A DNA stretch of 64,000 bases from Sarcocystis neurona. Lineage: Eukaryota; Apicomplexa; Conoidasida; Eucoccidiorida; Sarcocystidae. Shown here piece by piece: positions 1 through 11,500 of this stretch (within the stretch, counting starts at the first letter, position 1; every line of letters starts with the position of its first letter). The translations under genes and the position numbers were made by a program. The stretch spans positions 1,191,424 through 1,255,423 of the forward strand of contig KL647292.1 in NCBI GenBank assembly GCA_000727475.1, written 5' to 3'. The notes beneath the pieces are model-generated. The model ran no database searches, had not been told where the DNA came from, and worked only from the letters and a program-made list of their open reading frames with translations.

Positions 1-163
1 TGCGTGATTTCCCCCTGGGACTAAAACCGCAGCACGGTCAGGGGAAATGGTATGGTGTGGGACACGGAGGAATAGCAGCCGAGAACTGATGAATCAGATC
101 TGCCGTCCCGCTGTTTTACGAGGGAAGTGAAGTCTGGGACGAAGATCACTACCTGCGACGATA

Positions 164-247
164 ATGCGGCAACTCCACGCAAGTCCAGCACTTCTCTTTT
201 TCTTCTGGAATTTCCTCACGGCATGCTTTTTCCCCTGTCTCCTGCGG
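164..247 (+). CDS. possible first exon encoding a signal peptide or membrane anchor
   Basis: An ATG at 164 opens 28 codons with a strongly hydrophobic core (LLFFFWNFLTACFFPCLL), ending exactly at a GTAACT donor after 247. The composition is that of a signal peptide or signal anchor and the frame is in phase 0. I could not join it to a second exon with certainty; the next plausible plus-strand exon, at 1643, starts in another phase, so a linking exon would be needed. It may be the start of a secreted or membrane protein, or chance in T-rich sequence. Confidence 0.25.
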
Positions 248-459
248 GTAACTGTCCTCCGTCTTGTTTTTCTCGCCTTCTCTAGTTCTATATGTATATA
301 CGTAGAAGCGTGTGTATATCTACATTTAACACGTAGCCAGCCACACTGAACTTTGCGTCGTTCACATTTGGATATCGATTAACAACTTTTTGCCTGGAAA
401 TTCAATGTAAATCTCCGTATACGCGTACGAATCTCACATCGTACGTAAATTTTTCCACT

Positions 460-2640
460 ACACATATACGTTCGGATACATATATGCATGGCTATATACA
501 TATTTATGTATTTGTGATTACGTGTGTGGGAGTGCCGCACTTGATTGCTGTTTTTGCCTGAATTTACGTGAGTGAACGGCTGCGTAAGAGCTTCTTTCTG
601 CCTTCCGTTCGCACTTCTGCTCTTCGTGTGCCGGTGCATCATACGTGCGTATATACATATATATGGCGTTGTGTATATATACATATGTATATTTACATAC
701 AGATATATACATACATGCGTCTAAAAGAACACGTGTGTGTATCGATGCACGCTTACGGACCTAGTATGTACACGTGTATGTGTGTATACGCATAGTGAGA
801 GAAATGGAGAGTTACATGGGTCTCTGAGTTTGGTAGGACGAGGAACGTACGTTTTTTTGCATACTTAATGTAGTTAACACGTTATAATCTGTCTGTATCT
901 CTCTGTCGTGGTTTGTTTATCTCCCTACACATGTGTATACATATATATATATATATGTATACACATATATTTGTGTGTAGGCATATGACTGAACAACGGA
1001 CAGCGCTCAGGCTGAATTAGTTTACAGAAGCGTAGGGGTGTCTTCGCACACGCGAGTCTGTAAACGTACACATATGTAAGTATATGTATATGTGTATGCG
1101 TTTGTATACGTGTAGCTCTGTACGTACGCATTTATCTGAGTATACTTTTGTGTATATATTTATACGTGACAGCGCATGTATTTGTATAAATATGAGTTTA
1201 ATATATTTGTACTTGTACGGATGTGTACTTCTGTAGTTCCGCCTATATATATATATACGTACATCTACATCTGTGTACATATCTATCTATCTCTCTTTAT
1301 GTATATATATATATATAGTTGCAAATGTGTATTTGTATACGTATGTACATGTGAGTGTACATATATACATGTATATCTGGTCATATATGTGTAACGTACA
1401 CGCATGTGTGCGCATACGTGTATATCCTTACATCTATGTGTAACCGGTTTGCTAAGCAAGTCGAGTGTACGTGAACATGTCGCAGGTGGTGCGTATGTGC
1501 ATTTGTGACGAGCTGAGGAGGGGGTCACACGTAAGGGGATAAGAGAACGTTCTGACTTTGATATGTCTGCATCCTGTGCTCTTCCAGGCTTCAGCATTTA
1601 CGCTGCAGAAAAGCAACTACTTTTGTCTTTCTCCTCCTTCAGCTGGATGCGGGCGATGCACGTACAACAAGTACGGTCCGCACCTGACGTTGGTTCTGGC
1701 TGAACAGAATTTGTTGTCCACGGCAGAACTCTTTTTCGGTAGACGAAGGAGCAATGGAATCGAACAGCAAGTAGTACTAGCAGTAGTAGGAGTAATGTGG
1801 TAGTCCTGAGAAGACTCCGAGTGTCAGCCTCAGCTTCCAGAGCCAAAGACATAGAAGTCGTTCGTGCGTGCATGCGTCTGTGTACATTGGTGTAGACAGA
1901 GTAAACAATGTAGACAACGTGGCAGCAAGTGAAGACAGAGATACGTGTTCTCATAAAGTCTCGCACAGAAGGGATATCTGCGAAAATGTGTAGTCCTGGA
2001 GACTAAATCCATGAGCGCAGTTACAAAAACAAGGGGATCGGACTTCCATAGATAGAGACGTGGAGACCTATGTGCGTGGATCTGTACAACGGTCGGAGCG
2101 GAGACACCTGCGTGCTAAAGCGTGACAAGACCCCTGTCACACGGCGATATCAAGAGGTATCACAGACTCAGCCTCGGTCCACGTGTGTCAAAAGATCAGT
2201 CTTCTGCTGGGTTTAAATCTGTTCACGTATATACGCATATATATATATATATACGTAGCAATATAAGTGCACATGTGTGCACACGTATCTATGTTTGTGT
2301 CTGTCAGTCTGTATGTACGTATGTGTATATGTATATACATTTATTTGTTTATATATACATGCATAGATATATGTACCTATATGTAAAGATGTGTACGTTT
2401 ATAATTATATATATATGTATGTGTATATATCTGTGTGTTCGTGTGTATACACATACACGTAGATGCCTCTGTATATATTTCGACAGATGTATACGAGTGA
2501 GTAGATACATATACAGAGATATGAACATACACATGTATATGTGTGTATATATATATGTCTGAGTGTACGCCCAGGTGTATACATGTGTGTGTATATATGT
2601 TCACACACGTGCACACACTTACCTATGGAAATTTCTACAG
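460..2640. repeat. TA/TG/CGTA-rich microsatellite-like tract
   Basis: Long interrupted runs of TATATA, TGTGTATA, ACGTAT and CATATG with short clean (TA)n blocks, for example near 934, 1243, 1300, 2240 and 2548. Overlapping open frames on both strands yield Tyr/Ile/Val/Cys/His-rich nonsense proteins, as expected of dinucleotide repeats. The same type of sequence recurs near 4200-4760, 7450-7710, 13080, 48600-48850 and 59400-59460. I see no gene in it except the possible exon at 1643-1738. Confidence 0.8.
1643..1738 (+). CDS. possible internal exon, unrecognised protein
   Basis: A strong pyrimidine tract (TTTTGTCTTTCTCCTCCTTC) and AG acceptor precede 1643, and a GTAGAC donor follows 1738. Only the frame starting with two bases is open; it reads about 31 residues including GCGRCTYNKYGPHLTLVLA and an amphipathic end (EQNLLSTAELFF). 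The exon is phase 1 to phase 1. It stands out from the repeat-rich surroundings by its ordinary codon use. It may belong with the possible signal exon at 164 or the exon at 3444, but the phases do not join directly. Confidence 0.3.
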
Positions 2641-3443
2641 AGGGAAGGACTCACTGAACCCTCTCGAGGAACATATGTCTTTACACACTGGAGATCCACA
2701 TTGTTCCTCTCCACAAATACGTGTGTGTATCTGTCTGCGCAGTTACGTATGTAATTTATTATCTGTAACTGGCTGTGTATCCATAGAGCGAGAGAGATGC
2801 GCTCGTGGAGAGACAGATTTCCACGTTCTTTAATGTGCGTGCATTTCGTCTCAGTCTTACACGTGTTTCTCTTTGTCTCGTGAAACTTCCACCAGCACAG
2901 TCTCTTAATAACAACACGACCACTCGCCTACCATCGAGTACCTCGAATGCTACTTCTGTGTAAGCTGCTATACAAACGTGTGTGTCAGGATTTCCACCAG
3001 TATATGCACGTCAATAAGTTTTCTTGTACATCTGTCCGTATATATTACATACGCACTACTGTATACAGACACGAATTCCGTTGTTCACCCGTGTTTGAAT
3101 GTATACACGTGAAGACGAATACACTTACTAGACATGTGCATCAACCGCGGAAAAGCGTGTCTTCACACACAGGCGGACACGTGTCTACTATGTAGATATA
3201 TTTATTTGTTCAAAAGCGTCTGTCCCCACTCACACACTTCCGCATAGATACGTATACACACATACGGAACACACGTGACTTTCCAGGTCCACACGTTCTC
3301 GCATAAATATGTTCACTGAAACTGCACGCCCCTATACATATCATATGTACACACGCAGAGACGGACGCTGCAATATCTGCACCCCGTTGTTCGTAAGCTT
3401 TTCTCCTTGTCTTCTGTTGTCCTTCTGTTCCTTCGCGAAACAG

Positions 3444-3597
3444 GCCACGGCGAGTTTTCCCGAATGTGCGCATGTCTGAGGGACCAAGATGGGCGGTTCA
3501 ACCCCGAGGACGTTCTGCCTCTCTCATTGCACCGCCGCTTGACGACGTTTTCGTCGGAAAGTACAGTGTCTACTGGACCATAAGAGATTTCCAACGA
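3444..3597 (+). CDS. possible internal exon, unrecognised protein
   Basis: A long pyrimidine-rich tract (about 3395-3437) ends in an AG acceptor, and the exon ends at a strong GTAAGA donor after 3597. The frame that reaches the donor reads about 51 residues, including SLIAPPLDDVFVGKYSVYW and TIRDFQR, with an internal ATG at 3472 that could alternatively be a start. A second frame is open to about 3585 (GHGEFSRMCACLRDQDGRF) and would fit the phase of the 1643 exon, so the reading is ambiguous. No family recognised. Confidence 0.33.
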
Positions 3598-3719
3598 GTA
3601 AGAAACACACATTCCTCCATGTGCAATGTAGCCATACACGTAGGCAGAACTATACAAATTTACGCCTTCTGGCATCTCCTCCCTCGTGTGCGTCTCCGCA
3701 GTTCACATGCAGCGGTGAA

Positions 3720-4035
3720 TACTATGTCCTCGGCTTCTGGTTCTGCCTCTGTTGCTACAGCTGTTGTGCTTTCGCCGCTGCTACGGTTGCTCGTAATGCT
3801 GGCACTGTTGCGTGTGCTACAGCTGTTGTGCTTTCGCCGCTGCTACGGTTGCTTGTAATGCTGGCACTGTTGCGTGTGCTACAGCTGCTGCTTCCGCTGC
3901 TGCTCCTCCTCTCACTGCCGTGGTTGCTGCTGGCGCTGCGTGTACTGCAAGTGCTGCTGCTTGCGCTGCTGCTCCTCCTTCTGCTACTGTGGTGGCTGAT
4001 CGCGCTGCTGTGCTGCTGTTTGTGCTGGTGCTGTG
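3720..4035 (+). repeat. CTG/GCT trinucleotide repeat with a 62-bp tandem duplication
   Basis: Imperfect CTG/GCT/TGC repeats characteristic of Eimeriidae genomes. Within it, a 62-bp unit starting at 3754 is repeated almost exactly at 3816 and partly at 3878. The unit is not a multiple of three, so the reading frame (Leu, Ala or Cys runs) rotates from copy to copy. The plus-strand open frame across it is therefore probably a by-product of the repeat and not a gene. Confidence 0.8.
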
Positions 4036-5539
4036 TGGTGTTCTGTGACTGCCGTCGTTTGCGTAGAAGTGGATGTGGAGACAGCGCGAGGACGATGCCC
4101 CTCCTCTGCGCACCAGTCGCTTTCCTTTTGCAGGCATCAGCAATTTTTACATGCAGTTCTGGCCCTGCGGCCATAAGTCGGCCAAACCCGGGTAGGTGTG
4201 TGGGTTCCTACACGAGTATATACATGTACGTGTGTGTGTAAATACGTGTCTGCACATGCGCATACATATACGCATCTCTTCGTGTGCGTACACGTATATG
4301 TAGATGCCTATATGAATGTACGCTTGTCTGTATCCCCATTGGTACACAAGTGTAAATACACACGGATATACGTAAACATATATCTACACTGTACATAAAT
4401 ACACTACACCTGTGTTTGCAAGTGTAGACGCGTGTGCACACCCATGCATACACCTCTCGACATATCCTTGGGCATGTGCGCATCCAACTGTAAACGTGTA
4501 TACATGTGTATGTGCATCTGCCTGCATAGATATATATATATATATACATACGTATACACATGCGTTAAAACCCGTGTATATATATATGTATACACGCTTG
4601 TGTTGTGTACAAAGACAAGACCATTGATGCCGCAATATAAATGAATCCGCTCGTGGAGATACGTGCATCCGTTGATATACCTATACATCAGTACATGCAC
4701 AGATCTTGGTATGCCTTTATATATACTTGTGTATTTATCTTTGTGGCATACCTAGACCCACACCGTCGCCTTCCCGCATCGCCCGTTAAAGATAACAGAT
4801 CCACCTATGGTAGTGGGTAGTTATATGCAACACCAATCAGTAGAGGCCAGTGGAAATCGTTTCATACACTAATGCCGTGCGGTACGATATATGGAAGCGA
4901 TGCGGATATCGTCGCACGTATACAAGCACGTACGTTTGTGTGTGTATACATATGTATGTGAATATAGATGCATGCATACACACGCATGTGTACGCGTTAA
5001 ATTGCGTACGCGTGTATAAATATTTGCACACTTACGTACGGGTACGTATACGCGAAGGTGTACGGGCGAAGCTGGGGCAGTAGTGTGGACTCTCACTTCG
5101 ACACAGATGAGCAAGCCTCTCCACTTGCATAAAGATATATTTATAAAAATGTGGGTAGACGAGCGGTACGTAAAAAGACATCGTTACGTTGTTCTTCTGG
5201 TAAGTTAGTAGTCCTGCGTCTGTCTGTATACGACTACGAACGCGGTGGGCATTTTCTTTGGCACAACGGACAGTTTTGTGTAATTCCCCTTGTGTGCCTC
5301 TCGTGGAGCCTCTGCCCCCTGCTCACACTTGATGTAATTATGTGTTTACTCCTGTGCCTTAGTGATTCATACTCGTGGCTGTTGCTCTCCACTTTTTCTG
5401 TGGTGCTCTTGGCTGATGCACCTGATAAATTTTAGTTCTCTTGCTGTGACCGGTGGATACTCCCTTTTGCTGCGGGGTGTGGAGGACGCTACGCAGTCCC
5501 CCATATACTCACAGGCGTTTTTTTGCTCGTATGCTACCA

Positions 5540-6870
5540 CTCCCATCTTACCGTCTGCCGTGCGCATCTGTTTTTGCCGGAACATGCCCTGCGCTGTTGC
5601 TGCACGTCCGGCCGCTACACGATAGTTTGCAGATGCTCTATGTCGCGTACAGCCGCTCGCTTGTTTGCTGCTGCTCGGACGTATGCTGCTGCTGGATCAC
5701 TTAGAGCTGTTCTGTCTTCTGCTGCTGCGCGGAGAGGAGCCTGTCCTTCTGTGCGCGCCGTCACACGAGCGGTCTAGGCACACTCTCGTGTGTGCCGCTC
5801 TTTTTTTTAATTTTGATCATATCTGCAGCGTACTACGTAAGGAAAAGACTTCTTATTTCTGTTTCCGCCTTAGGTACGACGTGCTGCTGCTGCTTGAGCC
5901 GACTACGCTCGTGTGGCTCGGAGCAACTTCCGTTGCTGCTTCTCATAGATAGGGGTACCGCCTGGGTGTCGCTGGTTTGACCTCGTTGCCGCCCTGCTGC
6001 TGACTCAGCTCCTAAACCCTTTTCCGCGAAGTCCGTGATTTGTTGCTGGGTAGTTCAGGAAGCTCTGGTAAAACTGCAGTCTTGCTCCCAACAAAACAAA
6101 AAACGGAAAAAAAGCTACAGAGACGTATACACGAATGTTGATAGCTACACCGAGACACCTATCTCAGCTAGACCTGCTGTTTCTGCCCCGTTTTGCTTCA
6201 TCCGCACGCTACCACTCCTGGAACTGTTAGCGAGATATTGCCCGTTGACTTCTACACACAGTGTTGCCATGCGTGGGGTATTCCGAGGAGTTATAGCGGT
6301 GTTCCACCCAAGTCACGGAGTCGCTGCCACGTATGACAAGGTAAAGGTTCTACCAATGCTGCCCGTGCTGCTGCTGCTCTCGCTGCTGCTGGTGTCGTCG
6401 CTTTTCTGGCGTGACATCTTTCCCGCTGCTCCGCAACACGATTTGCTGCTCCACTTTGTGCAGCCTACCATTTCTCAGTGCTTTTCTCTTCCTCTGATGT
6501 CGAGCTCCCCTCTACGTGCTAGCGTTTTGGACTCTAGTGTCACGTGGTGTTGATCTTAAACGAAACTGCGTTATCTATGGACAGGAAAGGTGCTGCTGCT
6601 TCCGGATACCTGGTAACCAGCCTTGGCTGTCATCAGGAACAATCCAGTTCCTGTTGCTTTGCTCGATGTACACTCTCGGCTACTGCTATTGCTGCCGTTG
6701 TAGCGGCTACTGCTGTTTATGGAATCTTCTATTTGTTGTTGCTTGTGTGGGTGGAGGAGTTACTGCTGCGTCCATTTCCGCGTCCTCGGTCGAGAGTGAG
6801 CGACTCAGATACCTGCCTTTCCAGTGCTATTGTACAGGTTTTCTGCCGCACTTTTTCTGCTGCTACTTAA
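5540..6870. repeat. interrupted CTG/TGC-rich region
   Basis: Scattered short CTG, TGC and CTCTGCTG runs (for example 5660-5740, 5885-5945, 6355-6400, 6590-6730) keep several plus-strand frames open as Leu/Cys/Ala-rich peptides. A short stretch at 6270-6341 (MRGVFRGVIAVF...) ends at a GTAAAG donor and could be an exon, but nothing around it confirms this. No gene called. Confidence 0.6.
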
Positions 6871-7737
6871 GCGATTCGCCTTGTGCGTATTCTAATATGT
6901 ATACGCAGGCACACGCCTCTCTCCCACTTTCTCCTTATATGCACGTCTGCTTCGGCTTTGTCAGTCACACGTGACGCAGCAGGGGAACAGGTACCTCGCT
7001 TGGGAACACACTCGCATGTACAACTGTGTATACCTATATTTTCTACGCGTTATTTTCGGTGGGAACTACTGCCTGAGGGCTTGATGTGACAGTTACTCTG
7101 AACCATACGTCACCGGCACCCACTTAGTCACGCTCACGTGCTGGAACTTTTCAAGCCGATGAAGCCGCATGTTCTAGTTTGGCACCTGCTGCAGCCGCAC
7201 GCATGCTTTAGCGCACATATAAAATATTTGCATATCTCTCGAACGTCTGTGAGTTCACAAGTGAGCGCGTCTTCCACTAGGTTGCCATGGCTCTATTCTT
7301 ACGCAGCGCCATCGACTTGTATGTCTTCCGTTAGTGTCTTGACACGTACCTATATGTGCTTTTGCACTATTGTGGAAAGAGAGATGAGGCTTCCTCTGGT
7401 TGGTGGTGCCGTGTTCTCTGAGGACACGCTTCCGTCTGCGCACTGGCCTGCCGTGTACACATATAAATATATATATATATATACGTATATATAGAGAGAG
7501 TGAGCCTTTTTCATTTTTCATACTTACTGGTTGTTGACGCCTTCAAGGGGTTTTTATTCTATGTATATATTGTGTATTAATGTATGTAAATATATATATA
7601 TATATATGTACATATATACATACTTGTGTACGCATGTTTGTATACGTAAGTGTACACACATATTCATGTACACCAAAGTGCACACACCTGTAAGTAAGTA
7701 TACGTGTACACACAAGCGTATTTATTACGGTGAACAG

Positions 7738-8570
7738 AGTTGAAGAATTATGTGCGTATGCCGCTAGATACGTCTCCATCGAGGCATCGAGCGCCGAAAC
7801 GTGGAAAGAGTTCCACTGTCCTATAAACATGTTCGTCGGCAACGTCAAGCGGGGGCCATTTGCTTTTCGCAGCCCGGAGTATTTTCAGGTACAGCTGATC
7901 TGCGTTCAAAGATGTGAAAGTATGCAAGAAATACATATGGATCAGGCAGGCACAAGTGGCCGGAGGAACTGTCCACCTTTTACCGAGACGAAACACTAAT
8001 AAGACGAGGAGCTCTCCTGCGGAACAGAGGAGGGTAGAGAGAGAATTTGCGCAGGTCTACTCAGTACGTACTGTGACATTCGTGACTACTTACGTAAGTG
8101 CAAACGAATGTCAAAGTACTTACTCAGGTATCCTAAAAAAGAGTGACAGCAGATAGACTGATGAAGGATATTCGGGGGGAAACATGGCAGCGCACAAAGT
8201 GTCGGTGCAGGTTCCACTGAAGAAACGAAAAACAAAGACCCTCCGCAGGTGTCCCGCGAAGGTTTCCAGCAGAGAAAGTGAGCAAACGTGATGCGCTACT
8301 GCAGATCTTTTGAAGAAAATCAGAGGTTTTCCTACCCCTGTAACTCGGTGCAAGCATGGCGGCTCAATTGCAGCGGCTACTGATGACACTTTGAATACAG
8401 TGGATCGTAGGCGGACATGAGGAACTCTGCATCAGTTTTTTTTCCTTTCTTCAGTCAATGTAGCTGATCCAGTTGCAGAGGAGGTAATAATGCGACTTCC
8501 TGTCTCATTGTGCCTTCTTCAGGGTTCTGTATATAGCGACGAGCAACAACAACTAACTAACAACTACTAG
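7738..8570 (+). CDS. 3' end of an unrecognised gene (three exons)
   Basis: Three exons join in a consistent phase: 7738-7888 (one base plus 50 codons, donor GTACAG), 8055-8093 (13 codons, donor GTAAGT) and 8523-8570 (16 codons including TAG), the last after a good pyrimidine tract. The first reads VEELCAYAARYVSIEASSAE and later CPINMFVGNVKRGPFAF; the end reads VYSVRTVTFVTTY and GSVYSDEQQQLTNNY. I do not recognise the family. Upstream exons, needed in phase 2, were not found in the repeat-rich 4.2-7.7 kb stretch. Codon composition is ordinary, unlike the flanking repeats. Confidence 0.4.
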
Positions 8571-11500
8571 CAGCGTGTTAGTCCAGGTGCGCTCGTGACC
8601 TACAGCGGTGATCAATGGCAGTCGTTAATAGGTGATCCCGTCGAGGCATCAGCGGGTGAATGCACATCATAACAAGTCTTGAGAGTTGTTACGTCACTTC
8701 TTTCACGCATCAGCGGGTGTACGTACACGGCAACAGGCCACAGAACTTGTTACATCACTCCTCCTAGGCACCAGCAGGTGTAAGCACATTATGACAGGTC
8801 CTGGGCGTTGTAGTGTTGAACCGACGTGCAGTCTTTGTATGCCGGTCGACCTTAGTACGTTGCAGGCCGCAGAATGGTGACGAGAAGAGCTGTACGCAGC
8901 GGTCTAAGGGTCTCGTCGACCTAGCGCTGGGCAAGTTGGTTCCTACAAGGGCTGAGGTCTTATGTTTCTTGATTGTGTGTGCGGAGCACAATACACGTCT
9001 TGGTGAATCGAGCAAGTCGCAGGATTTTGTAGTGGCTGTTGGTGTGTCGTGATTTCTGTGCAGGCTGCCAATTCTTTCTGTCGCCTCGAAGATCTAGACC
9101 TGCGAAGTGACGAAATTACTGTTGGTTTTGAAGTGGCCTCCAATTCGTGAACATTCGTCGAGACCTGCGAGGGTACAGCTAGTACCCTCAGGGGTAGTGC
9201 AAATGGCATGAGTACCAAAAGAGGTGGACACTTGTGTACAGACCTAGCTTTATATATATGTATGTATTCGTGGCTGCGCTTGTGAACACGGATGTGGGTG
9301 TGAATTTGTCATAAGCGTCGAAACAAGCCTCACCCTCCTCGACCTTGTCTACCTGTCGAGACCCCACGGCACTTGCTCCCGGCCGACCACACTCTTTCGC
9401 GATCTATCTGTGTTTGACATGATGGGTCGGTTTACAACATACGTGTAGAAAAGTGTCAGCATTTTGACTGCGTGTGCGTGCGCTTTCGCATTGAATATAT
9501 GTGAATGTGTGCCTGGTGTGGAAAAAGAGAACGAGTGTACACACCTGTGCACCATCAACTCCAGAGCGCTTCTGCGACGGTCGGGTACGAAACAGTGCGC
9601 AGTTATCTAGTGCAGGCCGCACTGCGCACATAAAATTAGCTTCAGCTCGACTCTTCCATCCTCCCTGCTGGGGTGCCATTGTTTGCCACGCTTCAGCAAA
9701 TGCTACATCCCGACCACTTTTTGAGTAACTTTCTACTTTCCAGGTCTTTGCTTTCACATAGGTCGTTTCCACCTGTAGTTGAAGGCGTTGGTTCGTTGTT
9801 GCGAGCAATATTCTATACTGGTAGTAGACGCTGCGATGAACGAGCGAAGTACATGTGCGTTTACGGCGCTGTTGTTCGTTGACTGTGTTGACGGCTGCGG
9901 CTTCTTAGATCTCCTGTATACACACACGCTGGTCCAGTTAAAAGCGACACTCTGAGGTGAAGTCAGAGGACACACACACATGTGCTTTGTCTAGAGAGAC
10001 AAGGGTAGACACACCTCCTGCCATGTGCGTGTAAACTCTCTGGCGGACTGTCCTGAAGTGCACATACGTGCACACACAAGGACGGGTGGATGAGTGTACT
10101 GGTAGCTCTTTCGTAGATGGTGGTGATCCCTGAATTGTCTGCACACCCACCCCACCTTGAGCTGAGCGTGTGTGTATATATAAATATATATATATATACT
10201 GTCAGCCACTATGTACAAAGCGGTATATTGCTCACTGTGCCTCTCACTGCCGCTTGAGTGACTACACAGGCACACACTTGTTGCAGTTATTCGATCGCCA
10301 TTCGTTGAGCTTTAAAAAAAGAGACCGTATACGCGGGAGGGAGCCACGGATCGTACCGCGCAGGGTGCACTTTTCTTTGTACTGGTGTCGGGATGAAGGC
10401 ACTTGGAAAATATTCAGAAAGGCGGGAAGTTTGTAGGATGTAAGCGGTCTAGAGTCGAAAAGCAATTAGTTGGATCACACTCGTATCCGTCCATGCGCGG
10501 ATGATACACTACCGATGCTCTGTAATTTTACAAGACATGCTAGAGGCTAATCGCTTGTATACTGAAAAGCGGACTCCCTGACAGTTCAGTGATTTTTCGT
10601 AACGCTAGACAGTCCGTTTCCGCTACCAAGAACTAGCTCAAGAAGGTACATGACGAATGCTCCAAAGATGCATGTGAGTAAGCAGGAAAGAAGACACGGC
10701 AGTGCGGTGGTTGCAAGTCGAAAAATCAGCCTTATGGACAGACTTTACCGTCCCCTTTCGTCGGGTGCAAATCACCATGCAACCATACAGATATCTTGTA
10801 GCCCCCCTTATACGGAAGCGGCTGCGTGTAGAACACGGAAGGGAAAGGTGCTGCTCAAAATCGACTGTCCTGTAACATATGCCTTAGTGGGTACGTGCGC
10901 ATATATGTAGAGACACGGGCGGCAGGATGCCAGCGCGATAAAATCGTGCGTGCTAGATATACCTATGTATGTATGTGTACATATGTGGCGCGTGGTGCAC
11001 CGTTGATTGCCTTTTAAAAAGGTGAAAGAAAACCCCACAAAATTCAGCAAATACTGTCCCACCTAATGGTTGAGTAACGCACGCCCATCCGCACTAATGT
11101 GTGCACCAGCAGGCAGTACTGCTGCATATTTTTCCTAAAAGTACACTGGAATTTGAATATGAAAACTACCTACACAACAGCAACAACGAGAAAGAAGGGG
11201 CGTTTACTGTTCTGCATGTGACTGTGTAGGTACTCTACGTGCCAGGTGGGCACTGCAGTGTGGGTGTTTGTGCTTGTGTGGATGACTCCCTTTTCTATTC
11301 ATATTGTATATATATATATATGCACGTATATCTGCCTACATGGATGCAAAGGTCTAGGCTTTTGAATAAATTTTCACATACGGACTATATACATGTATAT
11401 AGGGATTGTACACGTATGTATGTGGCCTTAAGCGAGTGAACTCCCAATAAAGAAATATGTATGCGTGCAGGATCCGGGGCGGATTACACACCTAGGTATG

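Noticed and set aside
2122..2616. Several overlapping frames of Tyr/Ile/Val/Cys on both strands
   Set aside because: Products of TATA/TGTA/ACAC microsatellites; the opposite strands are equally open.
3621..4241. 206-codon plus-strand frame rich in Leu, Cys and Ala
   Set aside because: It is generated by the CTG repeat and its 62-bp duplication, with no splice or start context; the minus strand is open for the same reason.
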